From positions 1,488,001 to 1,552,000 of the forward strand of contig OZ345356.1 in NCBI GenBank assembly GCA_977006965.1: a stretch of 64,000 nucleotides of DNA, written 5' to 3'. Below are positions 49,080 to 60,958 of this stretch, in pieces. Origin of the DNA: Phymatolithon calcareum (lineage: Eukaryota > Rhodophyta > Florideophyceae > Hapalidiales). Positions within the stretch are counted from its first letter, which is position 1; each line of letters starts with the position of its first letter. The notes under the pieces were generated by a model. The model was given only the letters and a program-made list of their open reading frames with translations, was not told the DNA's origin and did no database searches. The translations under genes and the position numbers were made by a program.

Positions 49080-49990
49080 CGTAGCATCTCGTCAATGGCT
49101 GAGTACACGTTGTTTTCCCCTGTAAGGGTCCATGTAGGCTCTCTCATGACGCTGTTGACTGCTGTAACTGCCCATGCTCCTTGGCTGCCAATTTTTTTAA
49201 ATCAGTTTGGCGGATTTCTTGGCCAGCAAACTACAAACCATTATGCATGGAGAATTCTGTACCACTTTTCTTTCATCCTCACAGCTTGGTGCAGTCGAAC
49301 ATTCTTGGAAAAGGTGATTTCCTGGGACGGCGTTCTTCTTGTTGTTCCCAGACTTGTCGGAGGGCACTTCTGTCTTCGGCGCCCGTTACTGTGTTCGATT
49401 TTCGGATTATGACGAGTGTTCTATGCGCGTCGTACTCATATATTGGCCTGATGAATGCTTTGAAAAGCCTTCTGCATTTCTCTGTGCTGAATCATTTCCT
49501 TGACAGGCCTAGGATACTTATGAGCCGCACTTTTGCACCAGCTCTATTAATCGCTCCAGTTTCCTGTCGTCACGAATAACTGTCTCGTCAATTGTCGTAA
49601 CGAGATATTCTGTAGTTCGTCAGCTTTGAACTTCCTCTTTCGCAAGTAGAATTTTTTTTCCAATCCTTCGACTTGGGAGTATGACTGAGCAGTTATGGGT
49701 CGACCAAGATATTCGATGGACCTGCGCGCGCTCGGAGCATTAGTTGAGCATTTCCTTGAGATTGTCTTTATTCCTCGCCATTAGTACGGCGTCGTCAGCA
49801 AACATGTTCAAACGAAGACTCGCAGTGGAGTAGTTGACACTCATAGCTGTGACACTTTCGCCCAAGGGTTCCATCACTATATTGAAGAGTATGGGGCTGA
49901 TTGGGTATCTCTAGGAGACCCGACCCCCACTTATACAACGCGTTCTTTCTGCTTCGTTCATAACAGTGAAGAGAGTCATCTGGAGCACGA
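49080..49990 (-). pseudogene. Decayed reverse transcriptase of another LINE family
   Basis: The minus strand reads PISPILFNIVMEPLGESVTAMS and LRLNMFADDAVLMARNKDNLKEMLN (about 49760-49900): motif B end and catalytic FADD. Further fragments downstream (LERLIELVQKCGS) fit the thumb. The motif wording differs from LINE A-D, so this is a fifth lineage. Stops and shifts throughout. Confidence 0.75.
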
Positions 49991-50283
49991 ACGACGCTAA
50001 AGATGCCACGTTTGCTCGTAATCTACTCCGGAATATCCCTAATTATTTAGACATGGTTTTTCAATCCCAGAATAATAATAATTCAGGGCAACGTCTTAGA
50101 ATGACATATTTTTTGTTCTGGGTTTTGGGGAACAGAAAAATAGGGCTGGGTGCAATAAACGAAAAGCGTTCTCAAGCGGCTTCCGACAAAGTTTACATAA
50201 GGCGATGATATTGTTCAGCTAGAAAGAATCAGCGCACATTCAGAAATAACCGAATACCGAGGCGAGTAAATTCCGGTTCAAGG
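49991..50283. promoter_or_regulatory. Upstream region of zinc-finger gene
   Basis: A 293-bp A/T-rich gap with no open frame; probably contains the promoter. I see no clear TATA box at a convincing distance. Confidence 0.35.
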
Positions 50284-51858
50284 ATGCAGCCCACAAAAAA
50301 CCCAACATTGAGGAACATTGAAGATTTGGTGGCTCCTGATGGTCCAGGAAACAGCAAAACTTCGGGCAACCAGGCTCCCGCAATCGATGAATACCGTGAC
50401 TTTCCGGTTGATAACCTTCAGTCAGCATGCCTCGGAGGATGTTTCCCAGAATGCCCGAACTGTCCTCTCGTCAGGTCGATGTCGGAAGCAGATCCGCGGT
50501 TCTCCATCAGTAGTGGAACTGCAGTCCATTCATTTTTAGGAAAACGAAGGCGCAATGCAAATGCAGAGTTTTTGAATAATCCACACGCATTGAGCCACCA
50601 AACTATTCACCGTCACTTCGCCACTGGAAGTGGTCATAGTCTAACCGGTTCAAATGCGGAGGATCCAGAGCTTTCTGTAATGCCTTCTCATGCATTCCCA
50701 GCCTCTCTTCCTTTCCATCGCGACGAAGTCTCGTCGATACTCGAAAATCAAATGGCATCGCACGATACGAAGTTTGCTTCGAATTTCGATTCCATGGATA
50801 TTTTCGAAGACAATGGAAATACCCATAATTCAAACAAGGGCATCTTTAGTGGTACAGCAAATTCTCCACCACCCACTTCGTATCAAGGATCTAAGTTTGA
50901 CGGACCTATTTCGGGAAATATGTCCCTATACGATCAGCTGGCTCTCCACAGTACCCGCTTGATGTCAGCGATCGATTCAATTGTAGATGGGGAACAAATT
51001 GAAAAATCTGCTCCTTCAAGCATCAACAATGTTTATTCTGCAACGACTCAGGATTTGGAAAATCGTGCGCCATCTCCAGCCACAGAAGCTATCTCAGAGC
51101 AACAATTTCCTTGTTCGATTGCTGGCTGTCTTACCATCTGTTCGACTAAAGACGAAGTCGTGGAGCACAAACATCTGTATCATTACCAAAATGTTTCGCA
51201 GGCAGGACCAAGCATGAGGAAATTTTCATGCGACCTCAAAGGATGCACGGCACAGTTCGCGGAAAGAAAGGGGCTGCTGAGACACGGGCGCAGTTTTCAT
51301 GGTGAACAGTATCTTTGCTCATTTCGTAGCTGCACGGAAAAGTTTAATACCTTGCAAGAACGAAAACGTCACGTGAAATCCTTTCATGGTATTGAATGGA
51401 CATTATGTACAATTGATTCCTGCGCTCAAGCATTTCGAAGCCGAAAATTGATGATTAACCACCGACGCCGATATCATTTAACAGAAAATGATGCGCGACT
51501 AAGGTGTGACTTTGATGGTTGTGGGCGATTGTTGGCTTCGCAACCTGCCTTAAATGCTCACAAGCGCAGTGTGCACTTCAAAGAGACAATGACGGAATGT
51601 GACCTCCCGAGCTGCAATATTGTATTCACCGCCAGACATAGCATGCTGGCCCATATGCGGAACAACCATGGGAAATTTGCTCCATGTTTCTATGAAAGCT
51701 GCAAGGAGCATTTTCCGGGAGAGCTGGATCGAGTACATCATATTGCTGATGCTCATCCAGGACTGACGCACTTACACTGCAAGTTTTGTGGGAAAAGGAA
51801 AGCGAATGAGCGATTGCTGATAAATCACATCCGAAATTCACACAGTGGAAAACATTGA
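50284..51858 (+). CDS. C2H2 zinc-finger protein, eight fingers
   Basis: 524 codons, ATG 50284, TGA 51856-51858, no intron. The first 270 residues are polar, Ser/Asn/Pro-rich and probably disordered, with one CxxxCPNC cluster near residue 55. From about 275 to 520 there are eight tandem C2H2 fingers, mostly C-x4-C-x12-H-x4-H as in TFIIIA-like proteins: FPCSIAGC, FSCDLKGC, YLCSFRSC, TLCTIDSC, LRCDFDGC, TECDLPSC, APCFYESC and LHCKFC each open one. All zinc ligands appear to be present. It would bind DNA (or RNA, as TFIIIA does) in the nucleus. Whether it is TFIIIA itself cannot be said; that protein normally has nine fingers. No sign of TE origin, so this is the best host gene in the window. Confidence 0.9.
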   Translation: MQPTKNPTLRNIEDLVAPDGPGNSKTSGNQAPAIDEYRDFPVDNLQSACLGGCFPECPNCPLVRSMSEADPRFSISSGTAVHSFLGKRRRNANAEFLNNPHALSHQTIHRHFATGSGHSLTGSNAEDPELSVMPSHAFPASLPFHRDEVSSILENQMASHDTKFASNFDSMDIFEDNGNTHNSNKGIFSGTANSPPPTSYQGSKFDGPISGNMSLYDQLALHSTRLMSAIDSIVDGEQIEKSAPSSINNVYSATTQDLENRAPSPATEAISEQQFPCSIAGCLTICSTKDEVVEHKHLYHYQNVSQAGPSMRKFSCDLKGCTAQFAERKGLLRHGRSFHGEQYLCSFRSCTEKFNTLQERKRHVKSFHGIEWTLCTIDSCAQAFRSRKLMINHRRRYHLTENDARLRCDFDGCGRLLASQPALNAHKRSVHFKETMTECDLPSCNIVFTARHSMLAHMRNNHGKFAPCFYESCKEHFPGELDRVHHIADAHPGLTHLHCKFCGKRKANERLLINHIRNSHSGKH

Positions 51859-51888
51859 TTGTCAACTTTTTTCAAAATCAATCAATCG

Positions 51889-52110
51889 CTGAATAGGAGA
51901 AGAAGAAGAAATGTAGATTTCTAAATTTAGAAGTTACCAACGCATATGCTGACTCTTGGGACAGCTTTTAGACAACCAAGAAAATTCGGCTTGATTCTGT
52001 CTGAAGAAGAGCTTCTTAGTCTGGTTAGTCTCCATTTCTTCTTCATCTTCTGGTGGCTATTCCACTGCCAGACGACACAAGCTAATTATCAACAGTACCT
52101 AAACGAGTTT
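51889..52110. mobile_element. Fragment of element E
   Basis: AAGAAATGTAGATTTCTAA...CTTGGGACAGCTTTTAGACAACCAAGAAAATTCGGCTTGATTCT matches 33656-33800. Only the terminal part is present. Confidence 0.6.
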
Positions 52111-52391
52111 AAAATAATATAGAACGACACGTTTTACATAACGCAGAGCAACTTCGGGAAGAACTACTGACGATGTAGAATAGTTGAAAGCACGTTCTCT
52201 CACGAAGTTAAGACGGAGGCTTGGCAAGGCTGTGGAATAGACTAAAGACGCTGGGATGTCTGGTGGCGTGCTCGATTTTCGCAGACGGTCAAGCGTCTCG
52301 AGTTTCAGCTCTTCCCCAGTGGTGCTTGTCTCTACCACAACCTCTCTTTCCAAAAATAGTCTACCGTTCCAAGCAGTGAGTATGGAAGAAA

Positions 52392-52611
52392 GTATGAACT
52401 GGACTTCGGAGAAATGATAAGAACGGAAAAGAGATTAGACTCTATACTACTCTACAGCGTCACCATAATTGACAATATGGAAAACAACGAGTCCCTGTAT
52501 TAGGGACCAGGCGATATACTAGAATGAACAAGTTACGGAAAGCTGCTCCCGTACAGTCTTAGGAGTGTTAGTGAGGGCTTTCAAATAAACAACTAAACTG
52601 TTGCAAAATAA
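52392..52611 (+). mobile_element. LINE A tail, 220 bp
   Basis: Flanked by a 17-bp duplication with one mismatch, AGTGAGTATGRAAGAAA (52375-52391, 52612-52628). It encodes the last residues (EKRLDSILLYSVTI...MENNESLY) and the family A 3' end. Near-identical in layout to 34715-34923. Confidence 0.93.
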
Positions 52612-52628
52612 AGTGAGTATGAAAGAAA

Positions 52629-52960
52629 ACAAACATAGAATTCTCTTACCAAGATGGTTTACAATAGACTTTGCAAGCAATTCATCGAAGTTAAAAGAAC
52701 AAATAAGCCTTCAAGGATCATGAGCAGTTAGAACACTCAACAGTATCCTGAAGAAACCTAAATGGGCCTCTACAGAGAAGAATAACATCGTCCGAGCCAT
52801 GGACGAAATAGTACAAATTTCTGATTAAGGCAGCAGCTGTTTTGCGTGTAGTACAACAAACCCTAAGAAAGAAGACTTTCCTCAAGTTGGGACACATGGT
52901 ACCTTCTGAATAAATGCACTTAAATATGTGAACCTTCAGTTAGGATTTTGAAAAGCTCAA
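52629..52960. other. No gene recognised
   Basis: Short frames only, no TE signature seen. Confidence 0.4.
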
Positions 52961-53212
52961 TTACATCATGAAGTTTGAGCTTAGAAAAATCATGGGAAGA
53001 TGCGGCACCGGAGAGGACGACATCGGTCGTGGCGGCACCGATAACTGCACTTCGACCATCAAGGACAGTGGAAGGGTAGAATAAAAAGCAGAACTTGCTG
53101 CAGCACCTGCATCAACCTTGGCCATCGCTCCCTGGAGGGAGGAGATGTCGAAAGAGGCCAAGAAGGCGGTCGCAACGAGACCGACGAATGCAAACACGGA
53201 GGCGCACTTCAC
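52961..53212 (-). CDS. Possible small secreted or membrane protein
   Basis: 83 codons; a hydrophobic N-terminus (KCASVFAFVGLVATAFLASF) looks like a signal peptide. The first codon is GTG (53210-53212), not ATG. A CTAG directly upstream could be a splice acceptor to a short upstream exon, so the true start is unclear. No homologue recognised. The second half is Ser/Pro-rich and lacks Cys. Confidence 0.35.
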   Translation of the reverse strand: MKCASVFAFVGLVATAFLASFDISSLQGAMAKVDAGAAASSAFYSTLPLSLMVEVQLSVPPRPMSSSPVPHLPMIFLSSNFMM

Positions 53213-53544
53213 TTCTAGATTGTCTTTGTGTCGGAATGCAGAAGCGTAAGTTACTGAAAGTGGCTAACATGCTTGCTTGATCTCTCTGTCTCTTGACTTT
53301 CGCCCATGCATAAAAGAATCGTTGAAGGAAGTCCACTCTGAACGCACTGAATTTAAAAAAGGTCCGAAGTTTGAAGAAAGCCAGGATCGTAACTTAATTT
53401 ACATTTCCAGTAAGCGCCAAGTCCTGCTATTCATAGGTGAGGTCTTGAGAGCTAAAAATAAATATATACATGTAGCCCCCTTTTTAGCTCATCCATTAGT
53501 CCTATCAACAATGTGGACACAAAATATGTTTGGAAGCATATTTT

Positions 53545-53699
53545 CAGTGTCACTAATTGCGAAAAAGGCATTTCAGTGTCACTATTCTTATAAATGGCAC
53601 GTCAGTGTCACTAATCTGAAAAACAGCGCGTTGGTGTCACTATTTTATAAGCATGGCATCTCAGTGTCACTAATCTTCCAAACGGTTCGACTGTGTCAC
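53545..53699. repeat. Six CAGTGTCAC units at 29-bp period
   Basis: CAGTGTCACTAAT or CAGTGTCACTATT begins at 53545, 53574, 53603, 53632 (TGGTGTCAC), 53662 and 53691 (CTGTGTCAC): spacings 29, 29, 29, 30, 29. The rest of each unit varies; units 2 and 4 resemble each other (CTTATAAATGGCA / TTATAAGCATGGCA) and units 1, 3 and 5 share CTAAT. A degenerate minisatellite or an array of protein-binding sites. Confidence 0.9.
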
Positions 53700-53786
53700 A
53701 AAAAATTACAGAAGAAGCGAGAAATGAACAATTTTCGAGACATAGTTATTGAAAATTCTATTCCTTTGGTCAGCATTTGGCACTGA

Positions 53787-55312
53787 GTAATACTCGTTGC
53801 CGAGTCCACTTTCGCAAGCTCCAGCACTGGGGGCGCAACCGTGAGAAAAATGTGTGCATGCAGAGAGATTTAGCTCATAAATAAAAATTGAAAATATTGT
53901 GAAATCAGAAATTAAAAGCTCTGCCAACGAGGACTCAAGACGTTCTCATTTTTTTATTTAATTGCTGTTCCCAATTGAAGCACACCTCTCGTGGCGTCAT
54001 GCGCAAAGAGCTTTTGTAACATCACACAAAGAACTGTTCATATCTGAAACCGCAGTTTCTTGTACATTCTAAAGTGAAGCGTATCAAGCTGCACTGAAAT
54101 GGACCGAACCAGGACTTTCCAGTTGTGGAAGTGAAAGGACATAAGGCGGACTTATGCGGCTCCACAAATCCACAGTATAGATTCGTGAAGTGGATCTGAA
54201 GAACTAGTAAAGCTTTACATATCCTGATAACCAGTTTAGAATACGCGCAGCATGGTTTCCTCGGGGAGGGGTAGTATACGCGAGTGATGCAGAGCCCGAG
54301 AAGGAATCAGAGTCATGCTTTATCAGCTGCTTTTACTGTACAACTATTGAAGGTATAGGGGAACGGCGGAGAAATTCAAAGCGCTCAACAGAGCTGAGTG
54401 GAAGAAATCGGTGGGTGAGCGGGGTAGGTGATCGATGGGCGGTGGGACACGGATAGACGGACAGCGGCTCATCGATGGCGAACCACGGTGACCATACCGA
54501 ACCTCGAGTGGAAAAGTGAGATCACAATCAACGCAATGAAACTACCCAAGAGAGAGTGTAGATGATGATATGAAGTATAGCACAGCAGGAAGTGTTAGAT
54601 TCCAAATGCAAGATGATAATCTCAAGGAGCATTTGACATACTTTGCCGCTTGCTCTTTGAACAGAATCACTAACCAGAAATTACGATACACACCATTAGA
54701 ACCTTGGATCACACGGGAACAGCACGTACTACGTTTGGAGTGAGTAGTAATATGATTAGCGCGGGAACTGAAGCATGGCCGAAGAAAGCGCAAAGCTCGG
54801 TGTCGCTTCATTATCATTGATGTGAGCTGCCACTGGGAAAACGTCAGTGCACGTCTTCGTTCTCACCGCGTATCTGCGCGAGAATCGAGCACTGAGGTAG
54901 AACAAACCGTTGAAATGCCAGATCGGCATGTGTAGGAAATGAATTGAGGAAATTGAGCCGGCCAGATGGTGGTCAGCTTCTGTCGCGACGGTTTCGACAT
55001 TATCAGCCTGTTCAGTGCTGTGATCCTCTGCCTCATTAGCAAAGCTTTCCTCTGTCGTATCCAAATCATGCATCCCCCATCGCTGACTTCGAGTAGAACA
55101 CCTTTTTTCTCCATTTCAAATTACATAGAGGGGCCTAAAAGAGATCCAGGCCCTGCGAGCCACCCAAAGATGAGAATCATCCCTGTTTGTTTGCGTGGTT
55201 TCCGTACCGATTTTCAATGTCTTGTCCAGCGTTGAATTTGTTTCGTTTATGCACCTAAATATTTCATAAATCCAGCGTGAACAGTTGACATGCACAGTTT
55301 AATTTGGTCTGA
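53787..55312. other. No gene recognised
   Basis: 1.5 kb with frames no longer than 105 codons and no family I know. GGGTGAGCGGGGTAGG-type purine-rich stretches occur near 54390-54480. Confidence 0.4.
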
Positions 55313-56260
55313 ATGACAGCTTTTTTATTCCAGAAACCGTCCCGCAATATGCCGGGCCAAGATGCATTATTTGGCCGACCACACTGCTCGGATTCTCTAT
55401 TTGCACCTTCTGTGCCAGGGATGTTCATTCAAGCTTATGTATCCGCATCAAAAAAGCGTATCGGAGAGTGCCCATGGCTTGCAAGCGTTAATGCAAGCAC
55501 ATGCGGACTTATCTCGCCATGTCTCACAGATCACCCTGCGCCTGTCAACCTTATCGCGAAACACGACAGCAGAGTGTCTGAAGACGATGAGGTTCGTAGA
55601 TTGCTTCTGTTTGCAACGACGAACGCCAATAAGGTACGGAAAACTCCTCACCCCGACCTCGCCACGGCTGCAAGGAAAATGCGTCCATCGAGCACTTTCA
55701 AGCAAGGTATGCTAAAATGGAAAGCTTCCGACTGCAGTCTCGCAGACTTTCGTACATTGCTGAGCTAATTTCTTCGGAAAGAGAGGACAAAATGTAGAGC
55801 TTACCCTTCAGAGTTCTACGCACTGGCGACTGATGGCGGAAAGTGCGAGCGCTTTGATATTATAATTGACACTTTTTCCGATCTATGCGATGCCTTGAGT
55901 ATTAGCGCAAACACACGTGAGCTTCGCGCATATCGGGAAAAGAAGATTTCTGGGGAGGTTCGAGCAGTTCATGTCTACCGTGTCGTTCGTTTTCCTTATG
56001 GGCAGGGCCCAGATCGTCAGCGCTTCATCTTGATTGGAAACAGCACACCAGCACATCAAGACGATTGCACATTGCATTTGTTATCGCAGGCTAACATGGC
56101 GTGGAGCGAGCACAGCTGGGACTTTAATCTGCGACTACAGACTAAGACATTGACAGATGTGCTCAGTACAACGTCACTACCACCTTCGTACGACGATGAG
56201 GAGACAAGGATTCGAATTTCCGATCTCATCTTGTCACTTATCCAGCGCTTTTCATTCTGA
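55313..56260 (+). pseudogene. Relic of CACTA-like accessory protein 2
   Basis: Three frames (55362-55715, 55313-55768, 55895-56260) match blocks of the protein at 8038-9354 in order: HADLSRHVSQ against HCTLAAAVRK, LLLFATTNANKVRK against VTFVRIRATKVLL, SDCSLADFRTLL against ADCTLQDFQILAL, IDTFSDLCDALSI against FDTYAALCEALEL, ERFILIGNS-like, and NMAWSEHSWDFNL against STAWHDSSWEEDFIL. Identity is about 30-35%, so it comes from a different subfamily. No transposase is seen next to it, so either it is a scrap of an element or the protein family also exists on its own. Confidence 0.7.
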
Positions 56261-56532
56261 ATTACGTGGGAGCGGAACGTTGACGCTAAGAGATACCCTC
56301 AAGTACCAGACAGTCTCGTTGCCAGTTCCACTCGCTCCTATTTTCCCACTGTGCTCATTGGAACACGAATACTACTAGATTCTGTGACGAGCATATTTGC
56401 CACAAGACTGCCTCTTAACAGATATAGTTATATGCCCAAGGAGAAGTTAAATATTGTAAAATTCTGGCCGTCAGGCGGCTTCCAAGGTGACAGTACATTT
56501 ACTACTTATGGACAATCATCCGCCTTCTGTCG

Positions 56533-57663
56533 CTAACCTACATGGTGGCGCAAGTATGCACTGACGTCTACCTCGTTGTCCGGTTCTCGCTCCTCCACGC
56601 GCTGCATGACCACCTCTTCAAGTTTGAAAAATTCAATTTCCCTCACAGATGAAATAGGTTTTCCGATGATGATGTCATCTGTTTCTGGTTCTGTGTGCAT
56701 GTCCGAAAGAACTGTGATTTGATGAAAAAAGTGGTACGGGCAGTCATCATAGCTGACCAACACCTTTTTCAGAGCTCTTGTCTCTCTGATGAATACAAAT
56801 GATGTTCATTCCAAAATTCACCATTCACTCGTCTTGTCCGCTTGCTCAAAAACTGAGCTGCAAGCATGTCCACAGCATTTTCTGGGCTTGTAGCTCGATT
56901 TTCGATTTGCTTCATAAAGTGCACCGTTGCAGTTCCACTCAAGAAACAATTTTTCATAATAGCCAAAAACGTTTTCCGTGTCCGTTGTGTAGACATTTGA
57001 AAGTATATATGAGCCCACAAAAGATGATTGGAGATGCTTTAAAGACTCCGTCGGATTCTTCGAGTATTGCGTTTCTTTCGAGAACATCTTAGAAACTTCA
57101 GATGGTCTGCCTCCTTCGTTCAATGAGGATCGATTCTAGATGGAGCTTGTCTGCATGCCGTCAATCTGGCTAACATGAGTTTTGCTTATTTTTTCATGTC
57201 TTAGATCCGCATGTTCATGTAAGTAAGTACTACTCATTCTCGCCTTCCATGTTTTTTTGATCGGCTGGACGACCTTTTCGAGGCATTTTCACAAAGCCAG
57301 ATAGTTTCTTCAAAATTCGATAACCTGATTACTTGCGCATAATGGCGCCATTTGCAAGAACAACATTCCTCAAACTAGTCGCCTTTTCGTTTGTGAATCG
57401 TTTGAAATGTGAAACTTCTCAAAAATAGAAGTCTTCCACGAATATTTTGCGGTATTCTCATGATATCCATCCTCACAAGGCCGCAGAGCCAATTCTTTAC
57501 TTTCGCGAAGATCTTTCAGGTTGCGAGCGTTCAGGTCAATGCGAGTACTGTAGATATCTTCCGGGTCCAGCTCGACCTTTCCTTGCCATACATTCTTTGT
57601 TGGGCACGTTTTCTTCTTCTTCACCGTCTTCTTCATCTCCGTGTTCTTTCTTTTCCATAGCAA
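56533..57663 (-). pseudogene. Unrecognised ORF cluster
   Basis: Minus-strand frames in sequence: 57370-57663 (LDPEDIYSTRIDLNARNLKD), a basic FVKMPRKGRPADQKNM stretch in another frame (about 57270), 56818-57123 (SFVGSYILSNVYTTDTENVF), 56769-57020 (QFLSKRTRRVNGEFWNEHHL) and 56533-56763. They look like pieces of one decayed protein of 350 or more residues. Intron-bearing gene structure is the alternative. The PRKGRP stretch resembles an AT-hook. No family assigned. Confidence 0.35.
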
Positions 57664-59230
57664 ATTTTAGTGCTTCCTTTTGCTCCTCAAGTCCTCAAAA
57701 TTCGACGAAAAATAAGAATAGATCACACTCTGATGAGATAATCTGTTTTTAATGTACGAGAGGGGAACTGTTTAAATAAGGATTCCGATTGCCTTCCAAC
57801 AATGGGGTTTTCTGGAAGCGTACTGCGTGCTTCCTGTTCCTGAAACCTATGATGGAGTTCAGGTCGTGTATTCCTACAACGTTCTGGCGCCACTGCATCA
57901 TTGCGTATCGACAGAAAGAGATACCTTATTACTATTAGATATTGATCTCTCACAAATATATTACACTTTCTGACAACAAAACCTAAAATCTCTGGGCGAT
58001 GAAGCCAGTGTGTACAAGAGGCACCATGGTCATTGCTCGGAATTGCTCAGAAACGTGCTGTAATACATTTAGTTGCTACAGAGATCGACTCTGCAATTAT
58101 CAGAAACCGTAAGTCCCCAATTAAGAAGACAATTAAGTAATGCATACGCACATTTGTAGCTCTACTTGTAGCAGAGAGATTCTCTCGAACTCTATTTTCT
58201 TAAAATGTTTTTCGTATATCTTTTTCCGGTTGAGATCATCACCGTCTCCTACGCTAGAATTGAGAAGGTGGAAGGGTTAATGGAGCCTTTACCTTTCTCG
58301 AAACCGAGCTGGCCGCTTTCTGAGCACAGCTCAAGTTGTATATCACGACGTTTCAGCTTGAAAAAATGCTTTTCAAGACTATGACCCAGCGAATAAATTC
58401 TTCACATTGTCCTTTTCCTCTGGAAACGCTTCATATTGGTGGTACTTACTCGATACTAAAACCATGTTTCGACGGCATGGGAAGCATTCAAAATGGCTTT
58501 CATAACAGAGTTTATTCGATTTGACGGTGCCCAAAGTTCAATGGATATCTTGCGGAAGCACTTTTTGCTCTTTTCAGTTTCTTATAATCTGTCCGAGCCC
58601 AGAAACATAATTCTCACGATCCCAGGCAATAGTGAAGGAGAAATGGTTGATAGATTTTGTCAATGACGCAAGCACAGATTTGACCGAAAGTCCTCAAACC
58701 AAGATTGATAACAATGGATGAAGTTGCAAGGATATCATTGGTACATGTAATACGATGCCTATATAACGCGTGCCCTAGTTTTGCCTAGCGGACCGGAGAA
58801 AAACGAAATACCAGCCAAGTCCAGTGATCTAAAGTCAACATTCCTCTTTTAAGGTCATTATATCGCGACCGGTTCTGTGCTTTTCAACTCTAACCTATTC
58901 GCACATATATCCATAAGGCCTGATAAAATAATTGCTATTGAAGTAGATTAATAAGTCGAGACTTTATCCAGGAGGATTGAACAGCGACAAAATTATCTTA
59001 GGTTATATCAAGAACACCAAGATTTTGCCGCACATGTACGCCGAGGATGAATAACTGTGACTTCATGATCCAGCAAAGCAAATATCATAACCCGCCCTAG
59101 ACTCGACGTCGAAGAGGAGTTAACTGTTCTTCGCTCGTCTCCCTTGTTCGCTTTGTGCGCTTGGTCCATGATATCCAGTCCTAATTGCCGCCTCGAGATT
59201 TCTCTGCTACCCCCAGAGGGGAATAAGAAT
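57664..59230. other. No gene recognised
   Basis: 1.57 kb, A/T-rich, short frames only. Confidence 0.4.
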
Positions 59231-59465
59231 TGTAATCACTGGGAGTGTTAAGATAAGGTTGGGTTTGTCATGAAAAGGGGTGATCTCTCTCCGATGAGAT
59301 GATGAGATGCTCCAGTCTAAGGTGCGGTTAGGATCGCCCCTTAAATAGAGCAGGGGCGAGAAATGCACACCCTGTAAATAGAGGGGGAGCACTAACTGAC
59401 ACTACTCTAATAATCGCAATTGGTCCGTATGTAATCCCTGAGAGTGTAAGTGTCCCTCCTTACGC
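59231..59465 (+). repeat. Long inverted repeat, left
   Basis: Pairs with 60959-61180; starts TGTAATCACTGGGAGT. Confidence 0.8.
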
Positions 59466-60958
59466 TCATGCAGCATTGCGTGTCTACAGAATTCATTATA
59501 TATATGTGATTCTTCATCGATTGCTGCTGCTGATGATCATGCTTTTCTAACATATTACAGAAGTGGCAACGTGGCAATTGCACTTCAGATAGTTGGTACT
59601 TCAATTTTTAAAATAAAGAACCATCAAAAATTGTAGTTTGATGTCTTACAGATTATATTTGAATGCTTCTCGTACGTATTTCTTGGGAAGTACACCCAGC
59701 GCTCAGTTGAAAAAATGCTGTACCCCATTGAAGAAATAATTACTTGTCCACTTGCAATCCTATTTGCATTTAATTAATGATCCTGCAATTAACTCATAAT
59801 TGCAATCAAATTGGTACTTCTCCTGGCTGTCTGCTGTCAAATGTAGAAATACTTAGACTTTTATCTATTTCCAAGAGCTTAGAGATGCGTCATGAGTGCC
59901 ACGATTATTGACAGGGTTCCGAGTAATGAAGAGTTTGTTATGGCGGGTGTTCCTCGGTTTGGTCGCTCAGAGATGGGTTCTGGTAGACTCCAAAAACCCA
60001 CTGCTGTCTACAGAAGATGATGGAGCGTGGGCACGACTTTTAGAAACTCGTAGAGATGTTTATCGCTGTCAGTCTGGAACATGACCGGGAGCTTTTCCAT
60101 TGTTCGCTTACATCAGGCGCTCTCTTATCTTTAGCGTTCATTCTTGAAGAGTCCGTTTTTTCTATCTTGGATAGCATCTTGCCCACATTCTCCAATGTTT
60201 TCAACGAGCGCCGACTTACTAATCAGAGGAAACATTCCATATGATCACTTGATGGCAAGTGTCCAATTCCTTCTTGAATTGCAGAACAGGTGCTGTGGTA
60301 GTATAATTTTCAAGGCACTTTACAGAAGAAAGCTCGACAATTGCTTGCACTGCATCACATTAGCCAAATTGATTGCAGCTCTGCTTTGCCATACTTATGG
60401 AAAGTACATCTTATTCAGACAAAAGTATAATATTTCGGCGCTTAAGAGTTTTGAATGTCCTTTTTTAGTAACGCAAATGCTTTTAGTACTAGGTTCAATA
60501 GAATTCGTAAATGACTACTTAAGGTGCTATGCGTATTTTGAAAATTCTACGTTCATAACGCATTGAGGTTCTGAATAGCGCTAAAATGACATTCGGTAAA
60601 AACTATTGCAATTCTGATGTCTTTCTTTCCATGTTGCAGGGTGTTGTCGCGTTTGTGCACATACTGGTCGTCAACACGCACTAAGCGGCTGCTGTAATTA
60701 ATCCTTTTATACGCTAGTATACGCTAACTGTTTCCCGAAGGTCTTGTGGACTCATATCTACGTGTCCATATCGTTTTTGAAATGCGATTCGCTCTGGCGT
60801 TAGAAAATCAAAGCCACAAAACTCTCGTTGTCTCCTCGATGCTTCTTTGGCACAAGTTAAGAGACTCGATCCGAACGTTAGGGTGAATCTCCATGGTACA
60901 ATGCCAATGAACTGATTCTTTCGTCCTGCTCATTGTAGACACGAAATGCGGCACGAGT

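Noticed and set aside
53545-53699. CRISPR-like array
   Set aside because: The conserved core is only 9-13 bp, the units are degenerate and alternate, there are no cas genes and the window is plainly eukaryotic.
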